A stretch of DNA of 64,000 nt, taken from an uncultured Acetatifactor sp. (GTDB lineage: Bacteria; Bacillota; Clostridia; Lachnospirales; Lachnospiraceae). Below are positions 34,614 to 44,136 of the stretch, in pieces (position 1 is the first letter of the stretch; every line of letters begins with the position of its first letter). Below the pieces are notes generated by a model. The model was not told the DNA's origin. It saw only the letters and a program-made list of their open reading frames with translations, and did no database searches. Where the stretch lies: the NCBI GenBank assembly GCA_934436435.1, contig CAKSAN010000003.1, forward strand, positions 62,001-126,000, read 5' to 3'. The position numbers and the translations under genes were made by a program.

Positions 34614-36905
34614 ATGATTCAGTTAACACAGGGCGGCGCTTATCTGGTAAACGGTACGGACATTGTAGCGGATACCCCGGAAGCGGCCAGTCAGATACAG
34701 GCGAAGACCGGCATTACGATCTCCAAAGAAGAAGCAGCGAAAAACACCATGGCATACAGTATCCTGCGGGAGCATAATACTTCCGGCAATATGGATAAGC
34801 TGAAGATCCGTTTTGACAAGCTTACCAGCCATGATATTACCTTTGTAGGCATTATCCAGACCGCGAGAGCATCCGGACTGCAGAAGTTCCCCATGCCCTA
34901 TGTGCTGACCAACTGCCATAACTCTCTGTGTGCCGTAGGCGGCACCATCAACGAGGATGACCACATGTTTGGTCTGACCTGTGCGAAAAAGTACGGCGGA
35001 GTCTATGTACCCCCTCATCAGGCAGTCATCCATCAGTTTGCCAGAGAGATGCTGGCCGGTGGCGGCAAGATGATCCTTGGTTCCGATTCCCATACCCGTT
35101 ACGGTGCGCTGGGTACCATGGCCATGGGCGAGGGCGGTCCCGAGCTGGTAAAACAGCTGCTGAACCAGACCTATGACATCAACATGCCCGGCGTGGTAGC
35201 CGTATATCTGAAGGGAGCTCCCGTGAAGGGTGTCGGCCCTCAGGACGTGGCGCTGGCTATTATCGGCGCCGTATTCAAGAACGGCTATGTGAAGAATAAA
35301 GTGATGGAGTTCGTAGGTCCCGGCGTGGCTTCCTTAAGCGCTGATTTCCGTATCGGCATTGATGTAATGACTACAGAGACCACCTGTTTGTCCTCCATCT
35401 GGAAGACCGACGACCAGATCCGTGAGTTTTATGAGATCCACGGACGTACCGAAGACTATAAGGAGCTGAATCCCGGTCAGGTAACCTATTATGACGGCCT
35501 CATCGAGGTGGATCTGGACAAGATCCGTCCTATGATTGCCATGCCGTTCCATCCCAGCAATACCTATACCATCGAGGAACTGAATGCCAATCTGATGGAT
35601 ATTCTGGATGAGACGGAGAAGCGTGCGAAGGTAAGTCTGGACGGCGCTGTGGACTTCACTCTGAAGAATAAAGTAAAGAACGGCAAGTTCATTGTAGATC
35701 AGGGTATCATCGCAGGCTGTGCCGGCGGCGGATTTGAGAATATTTGTGCGGCAGCCGACATTCTGAAAGGCAGATATATCGGTGCGGACGAATTTACCTT
35801 AAGCGTATATCCCGCCTCCATGCCGGTATACATGGAACTGATCCGCAATGGCTGCGCTGCCACCATCCTGGAGACCGGTGCAGTAATGAAGACAGCGTTC
35901 TGCGGCCCCTGCTTCGGTGCCGGTGACACGCCTGCCAACAATGCGTTCAGTATCCGCCACTCTACCAGAAACTTCCCGAACCGTGAAGGTTCCAAGCTGC
36001 AGAGCGGCCAGATCGCTTCCGTAGCATTGATGGATGCCCGTTCCATCGCAGCTACCGCAGCTAACAAGGGTGTTCTGACTCCCGCAACGGACTTCGACGG
36101 CGACTTTGGAAAATACAAATATCATTTCGACAGCAATATTTACAAGAACCGTGTCTTCGATTCCCACGGTGTGGCAGACGAGAGCGTGGAGATCCAGTTC
36201 GGTCCCAACATTAAGGACTGGCCCGCTATGGGTGCCCTGCCGGAGAATCTGGTATTGCAGGTAGTATCCGAGATCCACGATCCCGTGACCACCACCGATG
36301 AACTGATTCCTTCCGGTGAGACCTCTTCCTACCGTTCCAATCCTCTGGGACTGGCAGAGTTCACCTTAAGCCGTAAGGATCCCCAGTATGTAGGACGCGC
36401 CAAGGAGATCCAGAAAGCAGAGAAAGAGCGTATGAATGGAGGACATCCCTGTCAGGCAGTTCCGGTACTGAAGGATGTTATGGGTGAAGTGAAGAAACAG
36501 TATCCGGATGCCGGTCGTGAGAACACCGGATTCGGTTCCACCATTTTTGCAGTGAAGCCCGGAGACGGTTCTGCCCGTGAACAGGCTGCTTCCTGCCAGA
36601 AGGTACTGGGCGGCTGGGCGAACATCGCCAACGAGTATGCGACCAAGCGTTATCGTTCCAACCTGATCAACTGGGGTATGCTTCCTTTCCTGATCCAGCC
36701 CGGAGATCTGCCTTTCAAGAATCTGGATTATCTGTTCGTTCCCGGCATCAAGAAGGCTGTGGAAGATAAGACCGAGGAGATCAAGGCGTATGTGGTAACC
36801 CCCGGAGAGGGCATGAAGGAATTCACCCTGAAGCTGGGAGAACTGACTGACGAAGAGCGCCAGATCATCCTGAAGGGATGCCTGATCAATTATAACCGTG
36901 TGTAA
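34614..36905 (+). CDS. Aconitase-family hydratase (YbhJ-like)
   Basis: 763 residues with the aconitase fold in order: [20 protein letters not shown] and [13 protein letters not shown] in the N-terminal half, [19 protein letters not shown] and [15 protein letters not shown] as the cluster loops, then the swivel domain [19 protein letters not shown] and an [10 protein letters not shown] block. The cluster cysteines look reduced or displaced compared with true aconitase, as in the YbhJ group, so the substrate is open. The ATG at 34614 follows AGGAGGACGAGC. A SseB-like gene follows. Confidence 0.8.
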   Translation: MIQLTQGGAYLVNGTDIVADTPEAASQIQAKTGITISKEEAAKNTMAYSILREHNTSGNMDKLKIRFDKLTSHDITFVGIIQTARASGLQKFPMPYVLTNCHNSLCAVGGTINEDDHMFGLTCAKKYGGVYVPPHQAVIHQFAREMLAGGGKMILGSDSHTRYGALGTMAMGEGGPELVKQLLNQTYDINMPGVVAVYLKGAPVKGVGPQDVALAIIGAVFKNGYVKNKVMEFVGPGVASLSADFRIGIDVMTTETTCLSSIWKTDDQIREFYEIHGRTEDYKELNPGQVTYYDGLIEVDLDKIRPMIAMPFHPSNTYTIEELNANLMDILDETEKRAKVSLDGAVDFTLKNKVKNGKFIVDQGIIAGCAGGGFENICAAADILKGRYIGADEFTLSVYPASMPVYMELIRNGCAATILETGAVMKTAFCGPCFGAGDTPANNAFSIRHSTRNFPNREGSKLQSGQIASVALMDARSIAATAANKGVLTPATDFDGDFGKYKYHFDSNIYKNRVFDSHGVADESVEIQFGPNIKDWPAMGALPENLVLQVVSEIHDPVTTTDELIPSGETSSYRSNPLGLAEFTLSRKDPQYVGRAKEIQKAEKERMNGGHPCQAVPVLKDVMGEVKKQYPDAGRENTGFGSTIFAVKPGDGSAREQAASCQKVLGGWANIANEYATKRYRSNLINWGMLPFLIQPGDLPFKNLDYLFVPGIKKAVEDKTEEIKAYVVTPGEGMKEFTLKLGELTDEERQIILKGCLINYNRV

Positions 36906-36963
36906 CCATTCAGAGATATGTGGGGCTGAATAGTTACAACGAGAAGTAAGGAGATAAATTAAT

Positions 36964-37491
36964 ATGGAATTTAACAAACCGGTATCCAACCCTATGATGG
37001 TGGGATCCATCGAATTATTAAAAGCAGAGGACACCCCGGAACACAGACAGATGTTCCTGGATGAACTCCAAAAAGCGAAGTTTCTGTCACCGGTCGTGAT
37101 CGATCCGGTACCGGTGCCCGATGAGAAGGGACAGGTGAAGATCACCAGAGAGGCCAAGGTACAGTTCCCGATGCTGGCCACAGAGGACGGCCGGAAGTTC
37201 TTCATGGCCTTTACGGACTGGACAGAACTGAAAAAGTGGAGAGATGAAGAAAATCAGCAGACCTTCGCCATGAATTTTGACGATTATGCGGGAATGCTGC
37301 TGCGCAAGGATGCGCAGGGCAATATCAGCCCGGCACTGGGATTCGTGATCAATCCCTTCGGCGGCAACATTGTAGTGACCAGAGAAATGGTAGCCAGCAT
37401 GATTGCGGCAAAGCTGAAAGCAGCCGGCAGACCGGTGCCTCCCGCACCCGGAGCGCCTAAGGCTCCCACCCAGCCCACACAACAGCAGTAA
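36964..37491 (+). CDS. SseB N-terminal-domain protein
   Basis: 175 residues. The pattern LLDELQKAKFLSPV..., VQFPMLATEDGRKFFMAFTD and the WTELKKW block fit the SseB N-terminal domain (PF07179); the PALGFVINPFGGNIVVTREM segment ends it. The tail is Pro/Ala/Gln-rich and probably disordered. Function unknown. It follows the hydratase by ~60 bases and ends before a terminator. Confidence 0.8.
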   Translation: MEFNKPVSNPMMVGSIELLKAEDTPEHRQMFLDELQKAKFLSPVVIDPVPVPDEKGQVKITREAKVQFPMLATEDGRKFFMAFTDWTELKKWRDEENQQTFAMNFDDYAGMLLRKDAQGNISPALGFVINPFGGNIVVTREMVASMIAAKLKAAGRPVPPAPGAPKAPTQPTQQQ

Positions 37492-37528
37492 TAAATTAGG
37501 ACTAAATAAAACGTTCGTTACGGACGAT

Positions 37529-37579
37529 ATAAGTAGCAGAGAGGTGACATGGCCGGTCACTTCCTGCTACTTATTTTTT
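37529..37579 (+). terminator. Intrinsic terminator
   Basis: ATAAGTAGCAG (37529-37539) pairs with CTGCTACTTAT (37564-37574), with an inner GGTGAC/GTCAC pairing, then TTTTTT. Confidence 0.9.
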
Positions 37580-37658
37580 ACAGTTTTATAACGACACCAC
37601 GGATGGTAATCGAACAGAAGCATATTACATGTATTCTGTTTCTTTACCATTTTTTTAT

Positions 37659-37694
37659 CTTAACAGTTCGGCCATGTGGTGGTGAACTGTTAAG
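37659..37694. promoter_or_regulatory. Perfect inverted repeat upstream of the Ca-loop protein gene
   Basis: CTTAACAGTTC (37659-37669) and GAACTGTTAAG (37684-37694) flank a 14-base spacer, 63-98 bases before the start. No U-tract follows on either strand, so an operator or leader hairpin is more likely than a terminator. Confidence 0.4.
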
Positions 37695-37756
37695 CTTCAC
37701 AGGAAGCGCGCCCTGTTTGTTCGTGGTGAGGTCGGGGAAAGGAGAAAATTACAGAT

Positions 37757-38971
37757 TTGAGAATTGATTCCGCAAGCATAGGAATGGATTCCGCCAGAAG
37801 CTATCACGCTTCTAAGACAAGCGTCAGACGATTTGAGATAATGGATTATCAGGCAGGTCTGACAGATGTATCCACCAAGGGACAGAAGACCCCGGACGGA
37901 GAGGATACCACACAGAACACCGAGGGACAGGAGAATTCCGCCGAGAATACGACGCTGACTGCAAAAGACTGGCAGAGCCGTTTTCTGGTATCTTCTGCCA
38001 GATTAAATATGCGAAGCAGTGCCAGTGAACAGACACTGTCTACCATCCGGGAATATACGGTACGTTATATTTTTGATTTATTGTTCCCGTCCAGAAACAG
38101 TACTTTGCGTGACTGGATGCAGGAAAATGGGTGGAGCAGCAGTAACCAGACCGGAAACAGCTGGAACGCAGGGAATAGCACAGATAATGCCCAGACAAGT
38201 TCCGGCAGCATCCAGGGAACGGCAACGCCTGCGTCAGGTGTTTTCAATTTGGTTACGGCCCGCATGAAAGTATTGAACTACGTGGGCGAGACCTGGAGTA
38301 TGGAACAGGAGGACACAAGCTTTTCCACAGTGGGAACGGTGCGTACCAAGGATGGCCGGGAGATCAATTTTAATGTAAATATAAATATGAGCCGCCGATG
38401 CGAGGAATACTACAGAGAAGAACTGAACGTAGCGCAGTTCTCCCTGTGTGATCCGCTGGTGATCAATCTGGACACCGATGTGGCAGAAGTTTCGGATCAG
38501 ACCTTTTATTTTGATCTGGATGCCGACGGCACGGAGGAAGAGATTTCCATGCTGAAGGGCAGCGGCTATCTGGCACTGGATAAGAACGGTGACGGTATCA
38601 TCAACGACGGCAGTGAGCTGTTCGGAACCCAGAACGGGGACGGATTTGCGGATCTGGCACAGTATGATGAGGATGGTAACGGCTGGATCGATGAGAACGA
38701 TTCCATCTGGTCAAAATTAAAAATCTGGTGCAAAGATGAAAACGGCAATGATGTGCTGTACAAGCTTTCTGACAAGGGTGTCGGTGCTATCTGTCTGCAA
38801 AACGTTTCCACAGATTTCACCTTGCAGGGAGACCGTACCGGACAGGATGGCACCACCAATGCCAATGCGACGAACGCCGTAATTCGCAAGACCGGTATTT
38901 TCTTATATGAAAACGGAAATGTGGGTACGGTACAGCATGTGGATATGGCAGCATATGCCGCACAGGCTTAA
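37757..38971 (+). CDS. Protein with EF-hand/calcium-loop segments, hypothetical
   Basis: 404 residues with no signal peptide. The N-terminal ~160 residues are Ser/Thr/Asn-rich with a helical block (SEQTLSTIREYTVRYIFDLL). Residues ~245-320 carry calcium-loop sequences (DLDADGTEEE, LDKNGDGIINDGSELFG, YDEDGNGWIDENDSIW), the pattern seen in bacterial Ca-binding repeat proteins. Function unknown. The start is TTG at 37757 with a distant GGAG; an ATG at 37784 is an alternative with no better site. Confidence 0.7.
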   Translation: MRIDSASIGMDSARSYHASKTSVRRFEIMDYQAGLTDVSTKGQKTPDGEDTTQNTEGQENSAENTTLTAKDWQSRFLVSSARLNMRSSASEQTLSTIREYTVRYIFDLLFPSRNSTLRDWMQENGWSSSNQTGNSWNAGNSTDNAQTSSGSIQGTATPASGVFNLVTARMKVLNYVGETWSMEQEDTSFSTVGTVRTKDGREINFNVNINMSRRCEEYYREELNVAQFSLCDPLVINLDTDVAEVSDQTFYFDLDADGTEEEISMLKGSGYLALDKNGDGIINDGSELFGTQNGDGFADLAQYDEDGNGWIDENDSIWSKLKIWCKDENGNDVLYKLSDKGVGAICLQNVSTDFTLQGDRTGQDGTTNANATNAVIRKTGIFLYENGNVGTVQHVDMAAYAAQA

Positions 38972-39134
38972 AATATAACTTTGAATAGTTCCAAATATAT
39001 GTAAATTTCATATCGGACGCATTCTGAATAAAACCCATGAATCGGGCAAGACTATAGGATAAACCAGGGAAAGTGGTTGAAACGATTGTATAGCAGGCAG
39101 TTGACTCAGGGAACAGGAAGGATGCGGATAGAAT
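38972..39134. other. Spacer before the degenerate M23 gene
   Basis: 163 bases without an ORF. TTGACTCAGGGAACAGG is the only promoter-like string near the 3' end. No clear terminator or palindrome is seen. Confidence 0.3.
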
Positions 39135-40028
39135 ATGAGAAGAAATAAAAAAAGCGGTATTAACAAAGAACGTATTATAATGTTAGCCTCTTCGGCCTTT
39201 GTACTGGCAGCGTTGACTATGACAGGGGTCTATATGAAGGGGCAGAATGTGGAGTCCAGGGATGATGGTTATACCTTGGACTTCACTGCATTGGAAAACA
39301 ATGCGGATGACAAATTGCAGGAGATCACGGAGAATAACGAGGAACATTTGCTGAAGGAGGATGAGAATATACCCGGACTGACAGCAAATAATACGGCGGG
39401 AAATGAGATTGCAGGAGCACCCGTCACCGAGGATGATCTGGACTATATGCCTCAGGAGGTGGGATCCGGTAATGTGGAGATCCCGGGACTGACGGACCAG
39501 GAGACTTTGCTAGAGGCAGCACAGAAAGAGCAGCAGGATTCCGACACGCAGAAGGAAGAGACCGGAGAAAAGCAGACGGCAGGCGCGGATGTGGTCGTGG
39601 AGAAGACACTGCATTTTGCGGAAAGTGATGGCTTACAGCAGCCGGTACAGAGTGATATCCTGATGCACTATTCCATGGATCAAAGCACGTATTTTGCTAC
39701 ACTGGACCAGTATAAATACAACCCTGCCACCATTTTTTCCGCAGAGGAGGGCACGGCAGTGACAGCCTGTGCCCAGGGAAAAGTGACATCGATTTTTGAA
39801 AATGAGGAGATTGGCAGGGCTGTGACTCTGGATCTGGGAGACGGTTATGAGGCCACCTATGGACAGCTGACAGAGATCACTGTGAAGGAAAACTCCTATG
39901 TGAATCCCGGTGAGACCATCGGCAGCGTGGCAGCTCCCACAAAATACTACAGTGCCGAGGGCAGCAACGTGTATTTCGCCCTGACCCATAACGGGGAGCC
40001 GGTAAACGGGGAGGCATTGTTCCGCTGA
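39135..40028 (+). CDS. Membrane-anchored degenerate LytM/M23 protein (SpoIIQ-like)
   Basis: 297 residues. One N-terminal membrane helix (IIMLASSAFVLAALTMTGVY), an acidic low-complexity linker to residue ~165, then an M23 fold (SAEEGTAVTACAQGKVTSIF, LDLGDGYEATYGQL, YVNPGETIGSV). The zinc residues of active M23 enzymes are absent: no H-x-GxD before the first strand and YFALTH in place of HLHFE. This matches the structural, non-catalytic role of some SpoIIQ proteins in engulfment. It overlaps the next gene by one base. Confidence 0.78.
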   Translation: MRRNKKSGINKERIIMLASSAFVLAALTMTGVYMKGQNVESRDDGYTLDFTALENNADDKLQEITENNEEHLLKEDENIPGLTANNTAGNEIAGAPVTEDDLDYMPQEVGSGNVEIPGLTDQETLLEAAQKEQQDSDTQKEETGEKQTAGADVVVEKTLHFAESDGLQQPVQSDILMHYSMDQSTYFATLDQYKYNPATIFSAEEGTAVTACAQGKVTSIFENEEIGRAVTLDLGDGYEATYGQLTEITVKENSYVNPGETIGSVAAPTKYYSAEGSNVYFALTHNGEPVNGEALFR

Positions 40029-41203
40029 TGTATATCGTTGGAGGCAGGATTCTGACCATGGCGGGCAGAGAAATCCCGGAAGGGATCCTGCGAATAGAAA
40101 AAGGTAAAATTACGCAGGTGGGCGCCAGGGGCGAGGTGGAACTGCGGCCGAAAGAGGGCGAGCAGGTAATTATCGCCAAAAACGCTCTGATCATGCCGGG
40201 TATCATCGAGGCACACTGCCATATGGGAATCATGGAAGAAAAAAAGAGCACGGAGGGGGATGACTGTAACGAGACGGTGGATCCCCTGACACCGGCTCTG
40301 CGAGCCATTGACGCCATCAATCCCATGGATGCGGCCTTTGATGACGCGGTGCGGGCAGGCATTACCGCGGCCATGATCGGCCCCGGAAGCTCTAACGTGG
40401 TGGGCGGACAGTTTGCCATGGTCAAGACAAAGGGACGGCGGATCGATGATCTGATCCTCAAAGCGCCTGCGGCCATGAAAGTCGCTTTTGGGGAAAATCC
40501 CAAGGTGAATTACTCCGGACAGAACAAAAGCCCTTCCACCCGTATGGCTATTGCTGCCATGCTGCGCAGGGAACTCTGGGAGAGCAGAGAATATCTGCGG
40601 CAAAAACAAGAGGCAGCGGAGAAGGGAGAGTATTTCGCTCCGGATTTCGAGAAAGAGTGCTATCTTCCGGTATTGCGGGGGGAGATCCCGTTAAAAGCCC
40701 ATGTCCACCGGGTGGATGACATCTTTACGGCGATCCGCATTGCAAAAGAGTTCGATGTCCGGATGACGCTGGATCACTGTTCGGAAGGCCATCTGGTAGC
40801 GGAAGAGCTGGCAAAGGAAGGTTTTCCTGCCATCGTGGGACCGGACCTCACCAGCCGGAATAAAATAGAGGTGCAGAATATGTCCTTCAAGACCGCCGGA
40901 GTATTGAACCGGGCGGGGATCCCCATTGCCATCACCACAGATCACCCGGTCTCCCAGATTCAAACGCTGCCGCTGTGTGCCGGGCTTGCGGTGAAAGCGG
41001 GACTTCCCATGGAGGAAGGTTTCCGGGCCATTACCATCTATCCCGCAAGGATCTGCGGTGTGGCAGACCGCATCGGCAGTCTGGAAGTGGGGAAAGATGC
41101 GGACATTGCCATTTTCGACGGAAATCCTATGGAAATTTTTACGAGAACCCTTTATACTATTATCAATGGGGAAATCGTATATTGTAATTTTCCCGGGAAA
41201 TGA
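40028..41203 (+). CDS. Amidohydrolase (imidazolonepropionase-like)
   Basis: 391 residues of the metal-dependent amidohydrolase fold: IMPGIIEAHCHMG near residue 60 supplies the HxH metal pair; later metal ligands fall in LKAHVHRVDD, TLDHCSEGHL and the aspartate in ITTDHPVS. The C-terminal small barrel domain (GSLEVGKDADIAIFDGNPME) is typical. Substrate unknown. Coupled to the M23-like gene by a TGATG overlap. Length is normal. Confidence 0.9.
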   Translation: MYIVGGRILTMAGREIPEGILRIEKGKITQVGARGEVELRPKEGEQVIIAKNALIMPGIIEAHCHMGIMEEKKSTEGDDCNETVDPLTPALRAIDAINPMDAAFDDAVRAGITAAMIGPGSSNVVGGQFAMVKTKGRRIDDLILKAPAAMKVAFGENPKVNYSGQNKSPSTRMAIAAMLRRELWESREYLRQKQEAAEKGEYFAPDFEKECYLPVLRGEIPLKAHVHRVDDIFTAIRIAKEFDVRMTLDHCSEGHLVAEELAKEGFPAIVGPDLTSRNKIEVQNMSFKTAGVLNRAGIPIAITTDHPVSQIQTLPLCAGLAVKAGLPMEEGFRAITIYPARICGVADRIGSLEVGKDADIAIFDGNPMEIFTRTLYTIINGEIVYCNFPGK

Positions 41204-41216
41204 CCGGAGGAATATT

Positions 41217-42488
41217 TTGAAATACAGTAAGAAAAGCGCAGGGATTCTGTCCCTGCTGTTATTGTTCAACAGCATAGGAATGACGGGCTGTGGTCAGACG
41301 GTGGCGGAGTCGGGGCATGTAAGCATAAGTATGACCGGCATGGAGAACACGCCGGTCATCAACTATACGGTGCCCACCCTGACACCCAATGTACTGGTGG
41401 ATCAGCAGGGATATGCCGCAGACGGCGAAAAGCAGGCGGTAGTAAAGAGCAGACAGCCGGTGGAGACTTTCCGGCTGGTGGACCCGGAAACCGGGGAGTC
41501 GGTATATGAAAGTGCCATAAAGCAGACGGAATATAACGGGGAACTGGAACTGTACATTGGGACCGCGGATTTTACGGACTATACCGGAGAAGGCGATTTT
41601 TATCTGGAATGTGATAATGTGGGAAGATCTCTCACGTTTTCCCTGAGGGAAGATCACTATCGGGAATTGTTGACATCGCTGTGTGAGGATGTCCGTGGCA
41701 GATGTCAGGATCGCAGCATTACGGAGGATGAGATCATCACACTGCTGCAGGTCTGCGAATGGTATCCGCAGGTGCTTGCGGATGATAACGGCAATGAGAT
41801 CCCGGATCTGCTGGAATTTATTGCCGACTGGCTGGAAAAAACAGCCAACGCCACGGAGAAACCGGAGCCGGAGAACATGTGCTATGTGGCGGTGATGGCA
41901 AAATTCAGCTACCTGTACCAGAAGTATGATGTGCAGTATGCCACACAATGCCTGCAGCATGCGTCGGCAGTGTATGCCAAACTGGTGGCGGCTTCCGGCA
42001 GAGATGCTGAGAAATTCATGGCACTGACGGAGCTGTACCGTGCGGCGGGACTTCTCTCTTACCGGAATCAGATCCTGGAATACAAGGACTTTTTCGAGGA
42101 CAATACCAGCTATCTGGAGGAAACGGCATATCTGTACGGTTCCATGACCTATCTTGTCACCAGACAGCCGGTGGATGTGGATCTTTGCACCGTATTCATG
42201 GAAAGTATCAGGAACCGGGGCGAAGAACTGGCAAAACGTTCCCACAACATGATCGATGCCGTAACGAGCGTCAACAACGGAACCGAAGATCTGTTGAAGC
42301 GGGCGGAAGAACTGTCCTGCGCCAATTATGTGTTATACAGTTATCAGTACACGGAGATTCTGGAAGATTTTCTGCATTATCTGATGGGGCGGAACCGGGA
42401 TTCGGTGAGCTATTATCCCGAAGAGGGAGACGCTGCGGATTATCTTCTTCTGATAGCCCAGCAGGTCTCCCTCGCGGATAAACATTAG
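41217..42488 (+). CDS. Lipoprotein with cellulase-N Ig-like domain and GH9-like helical part
   Basis: 423 residues. TTG at 41217 with GGAGG six bases before; the N-terminus is a lipoprotein signal (SLLLLFNSIGMTGC). Residues ~60-145 resemble the CelD N-terminal Ig-like domain (VLVDQQGYAADGEKQAVVKS, then FRLVDPETGESVYE). Residues ~150-420 are all-helical, with DDNGNEIPDLLEFIADWLEK recalling the NGIPDLLDE helix of GH9 glucanases. The GH9 catalytic acid region could not be found and the protein is short for an active enzyme, so it may be a binding protein. It is 14 bases after the amidohydrolase and likely in its operon. Confidence 0.65.
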   Translation: MKYSKKSAGILSLLLLFNSIGMTGCGQTVAESGHVSISMTGMENTPVINYTVPTLTPNVLVDQQGYAADGEKQAVVKSRQPVETFRLVDPETGESVYESAIKQTEYNGELELYIGTADFTDYTGEGDFYLECDNVGRSLTFSLREDHYRELLTSLCEDVRGRCQDRSITEDEIITLLQVCEWYPQVLADDNGNEIPDLLEFIADWLEKTANATEKPEPENMCYVAVMAKFSYLYQKYDVQYATQCLQHASAVYAKLVAASGRDAEKFMALTELYRAAGLLSYRNQILEYKDFFEDNTSYLEETAYLYGSMTYLVTRQPVDVDLCTVFMESIRNRGEELAKRSHNMIDAVTSVNNGTEDLLKRAEELSCANYVLYSYQYTEILEDFLHYLMGRNRDSVSYYPEEGDAADYLLLIAQQVSLADKH

Positions 42489-42493
42489 AAAAA

Positions 42494-43228
42494 TCAGATC
42501 AGTTCTTTGTTCTTGAAATAAGTCTCGGAGATGATATTCTGTACATAGGTGCCCATGCTCTTGCGGGTCTCCTTGTCCAGTTCTTTCGGATAAATAGGCT
42601 TACCGTATTCAATGACTACGGTGGCCTTTTTTATTTTCGGGAAATGATCCTCAAATACCGCAGCGGAGTTCACAATGGTCATGGGAATGATGGGAACCCC
42701 TGCTTTTTCTGCGATCTTGAAGCTGCCCTCATGGAAGGGGAGGAAGGTATCCTGGGTTTTGTTCCGGGTGCCCTCCGGGAAGATGCAGATGGAGATGCCG
42801 TTTTTGGCTTTTTCAATGGCTTGCAAAATGGTCTTAAGCCCTGCCTTGATATCCTGACGATCCAGGAAGAGACAATGCAGATCCTTCATCCAGATGTTGA
42901 GCAGGGGCCATTTCAGCATTTCTTTTTTGGCAATGTAACCGGTAGGTCTGGGGACGCGGACATAGGTCAGCACCACATCGAAAAAGCTGCGGTGATTGCC
43001 GACGTACAGCACGGCGGTGTCGGTGGGGATGTTCTCCTCTCCAATGGCAATGACTTTCGTGCCGGACAGACGGATGACCCAGCGGAAAGCCCAGTTCACG
43101 ATAGCCAGGGAGCTGCGGTCTTTGAGACCGGGGTTAAACTTGCCGATGATCCATTCCACCAGCATTAACGGTGTGGACAGGATCAGAAATAATACAACGA
43201 ATAATACCACAAATATAAAACGGATCAT
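42494..43228 (-). CDS. plsC: 1-acyl-sn-glycerol-3-phosphate acyltransferase
   Basis: 244 residues. N-terminal membrane helix (FIFVVLFVVLFLILSTPLML), the acyltransferase box NHRSFFDVVL (NHx4D) near residue 77, and FPEGTRNKTQ near residue 150. It makes phosphatidic acid for membrane lipids. It is followed on the same strand (upstream in coordinates) by degV after 24 bases, suggesting a lipid-related operon. Confidence 0.93.
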   Translation of the reverse strand: MIRFIFVVLFVVLFLILSTPLMLVEWIIGKFNPGLKDRSSLAIVNWAFRWVIRLSGTKVIAIGEENIPTDTAVLYVGNHRSFFDVVLTYVRVPRPTGYIAKKEMLKWPLLNIWMKDLHCLFLDRQDIKAGLKTILQAIEKAKNGISICIFPEGTRNKTQDTFLPFHEGSFKIAEKAGVPIIPMTIVNSAAVFEDHFPKIKKATVVIEYGKPIYPKELDKETRKSMGTYVQNIISETYFKNKELI

Positions 43229-43252
43229 AGAAAACCTCTTTCTGAATAGTTA

Positions 43253-44110
43253 TTACCGGGCGATAAAAAGGACGCCTAAGGTGCCGGGGCCGCAGTGGCT
43301 GGATACGACACCGCCGGCCCGGGTCTCCAGAATCTCGGCAAAGACATGGAGGCTTTCCAGATAGGAGCGAACTGCTTCCACGATCTCCCGGTCACAGCCG
43401 GAGTGGGTGATAAAGACTCTGTCGGGAACTGCGTTCTTCAGATCCTCTTCCATGTCTTTGGTGTAGGAGAGAATGACGGAGCCTAATTTTCCGCGGTATT
43501 TTTTGGAGGCATCCATAGCACCGTCCACCACGACGATCCGGGGATGAAGTCTTAGCATGCCTCCCGCCAGAGCGGCTACAGCACTGCATCTGCCGCCCCG
43601 GTGAAGATAGGTCAGGGTATCCACGACGAAACTGGCCCGGACTTTCGGACGGATGGTTTCGATGGCGGCAGTGATCTCCGCAGCCGTTTTCCCCTCGGAT
43701 GCCAGAATGGCAGCCTGTATTACCTGCAAGCCGATACCGGTGGACAGGTTCGCGGAGTTGATCACGGTGACTTTATCGGATGCCTCCAGTTCCTCTGCGG
43801 CCAGCCGCATGACATTGCTGGAAGTGGACATGCTGTCGGAAATAGAGAAACAGATGATCTCGCGGCCGGCCTCCACAAAGGGTTTCATTATGTCCATGGC
43901 CTCGGTCAGAGAGGGCGCTGAGGTCTTGGGCGTGGTCTTGTTTTCATCGGACCAACGGAAGATCTCCTCCGGCGTGATATCCACACCGTCACGGTATTCG
44001 TCCTCACCCAACAGAATATGCAGGGGCAGGATGGTAATATCATACTTTTCCACTAATTCCTTTGACAGATCACAGGTACTGTCGGAGATGATCTTAACTG
44101 TCTGTGCCAT
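43253..44110 (-). CDS. DegV family fatty-acid-binding protein
   Basis: 285 residues. The DegV landmarks are IISDSTCDLSKELVEKYDI at the start, FRWSDENKTTPKTSAPS, ETIRPKVRASFVVDTLTYLH and GGRCSAVAALAG. DegV/FakB proteins carry acyl chains to the fatty-acid kinase. It sits immediately before plsC on the same strand, which fits lipid supply. The ATG at 44110 is used, with AGGAAGG eight bases before; the GTG at 44119 is too close. Confidence 0.92.
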   Translation of the reverse strand: MAQTVKIISDSTCDLSKELVEKYDITILPLHILLGEDEYRDGVDITPEEIFRWSDENKTTPKTSAPSLTEAMDIMKPFVEAGREIICFSISDSMSTSSNVMRLAAEELEASDKVTVINSANLSTGIGLQVIQAAILASEGKTAAEITAAIETIRPKVRASFVVDTLTYLHRGGRCSAVAALAGGMLRLHPRIVVVDGAMDASKKYRGKLGSVILSYTKDMEEDLKNAVPDRVFITHSGCDREIVEAVRSYLESLHVFAEILETRAGGVVSSHCGPGTLGVLFIAR

Positions 44111-44136
44111 AGAATACACCTTCCTTTTTTTATTGA

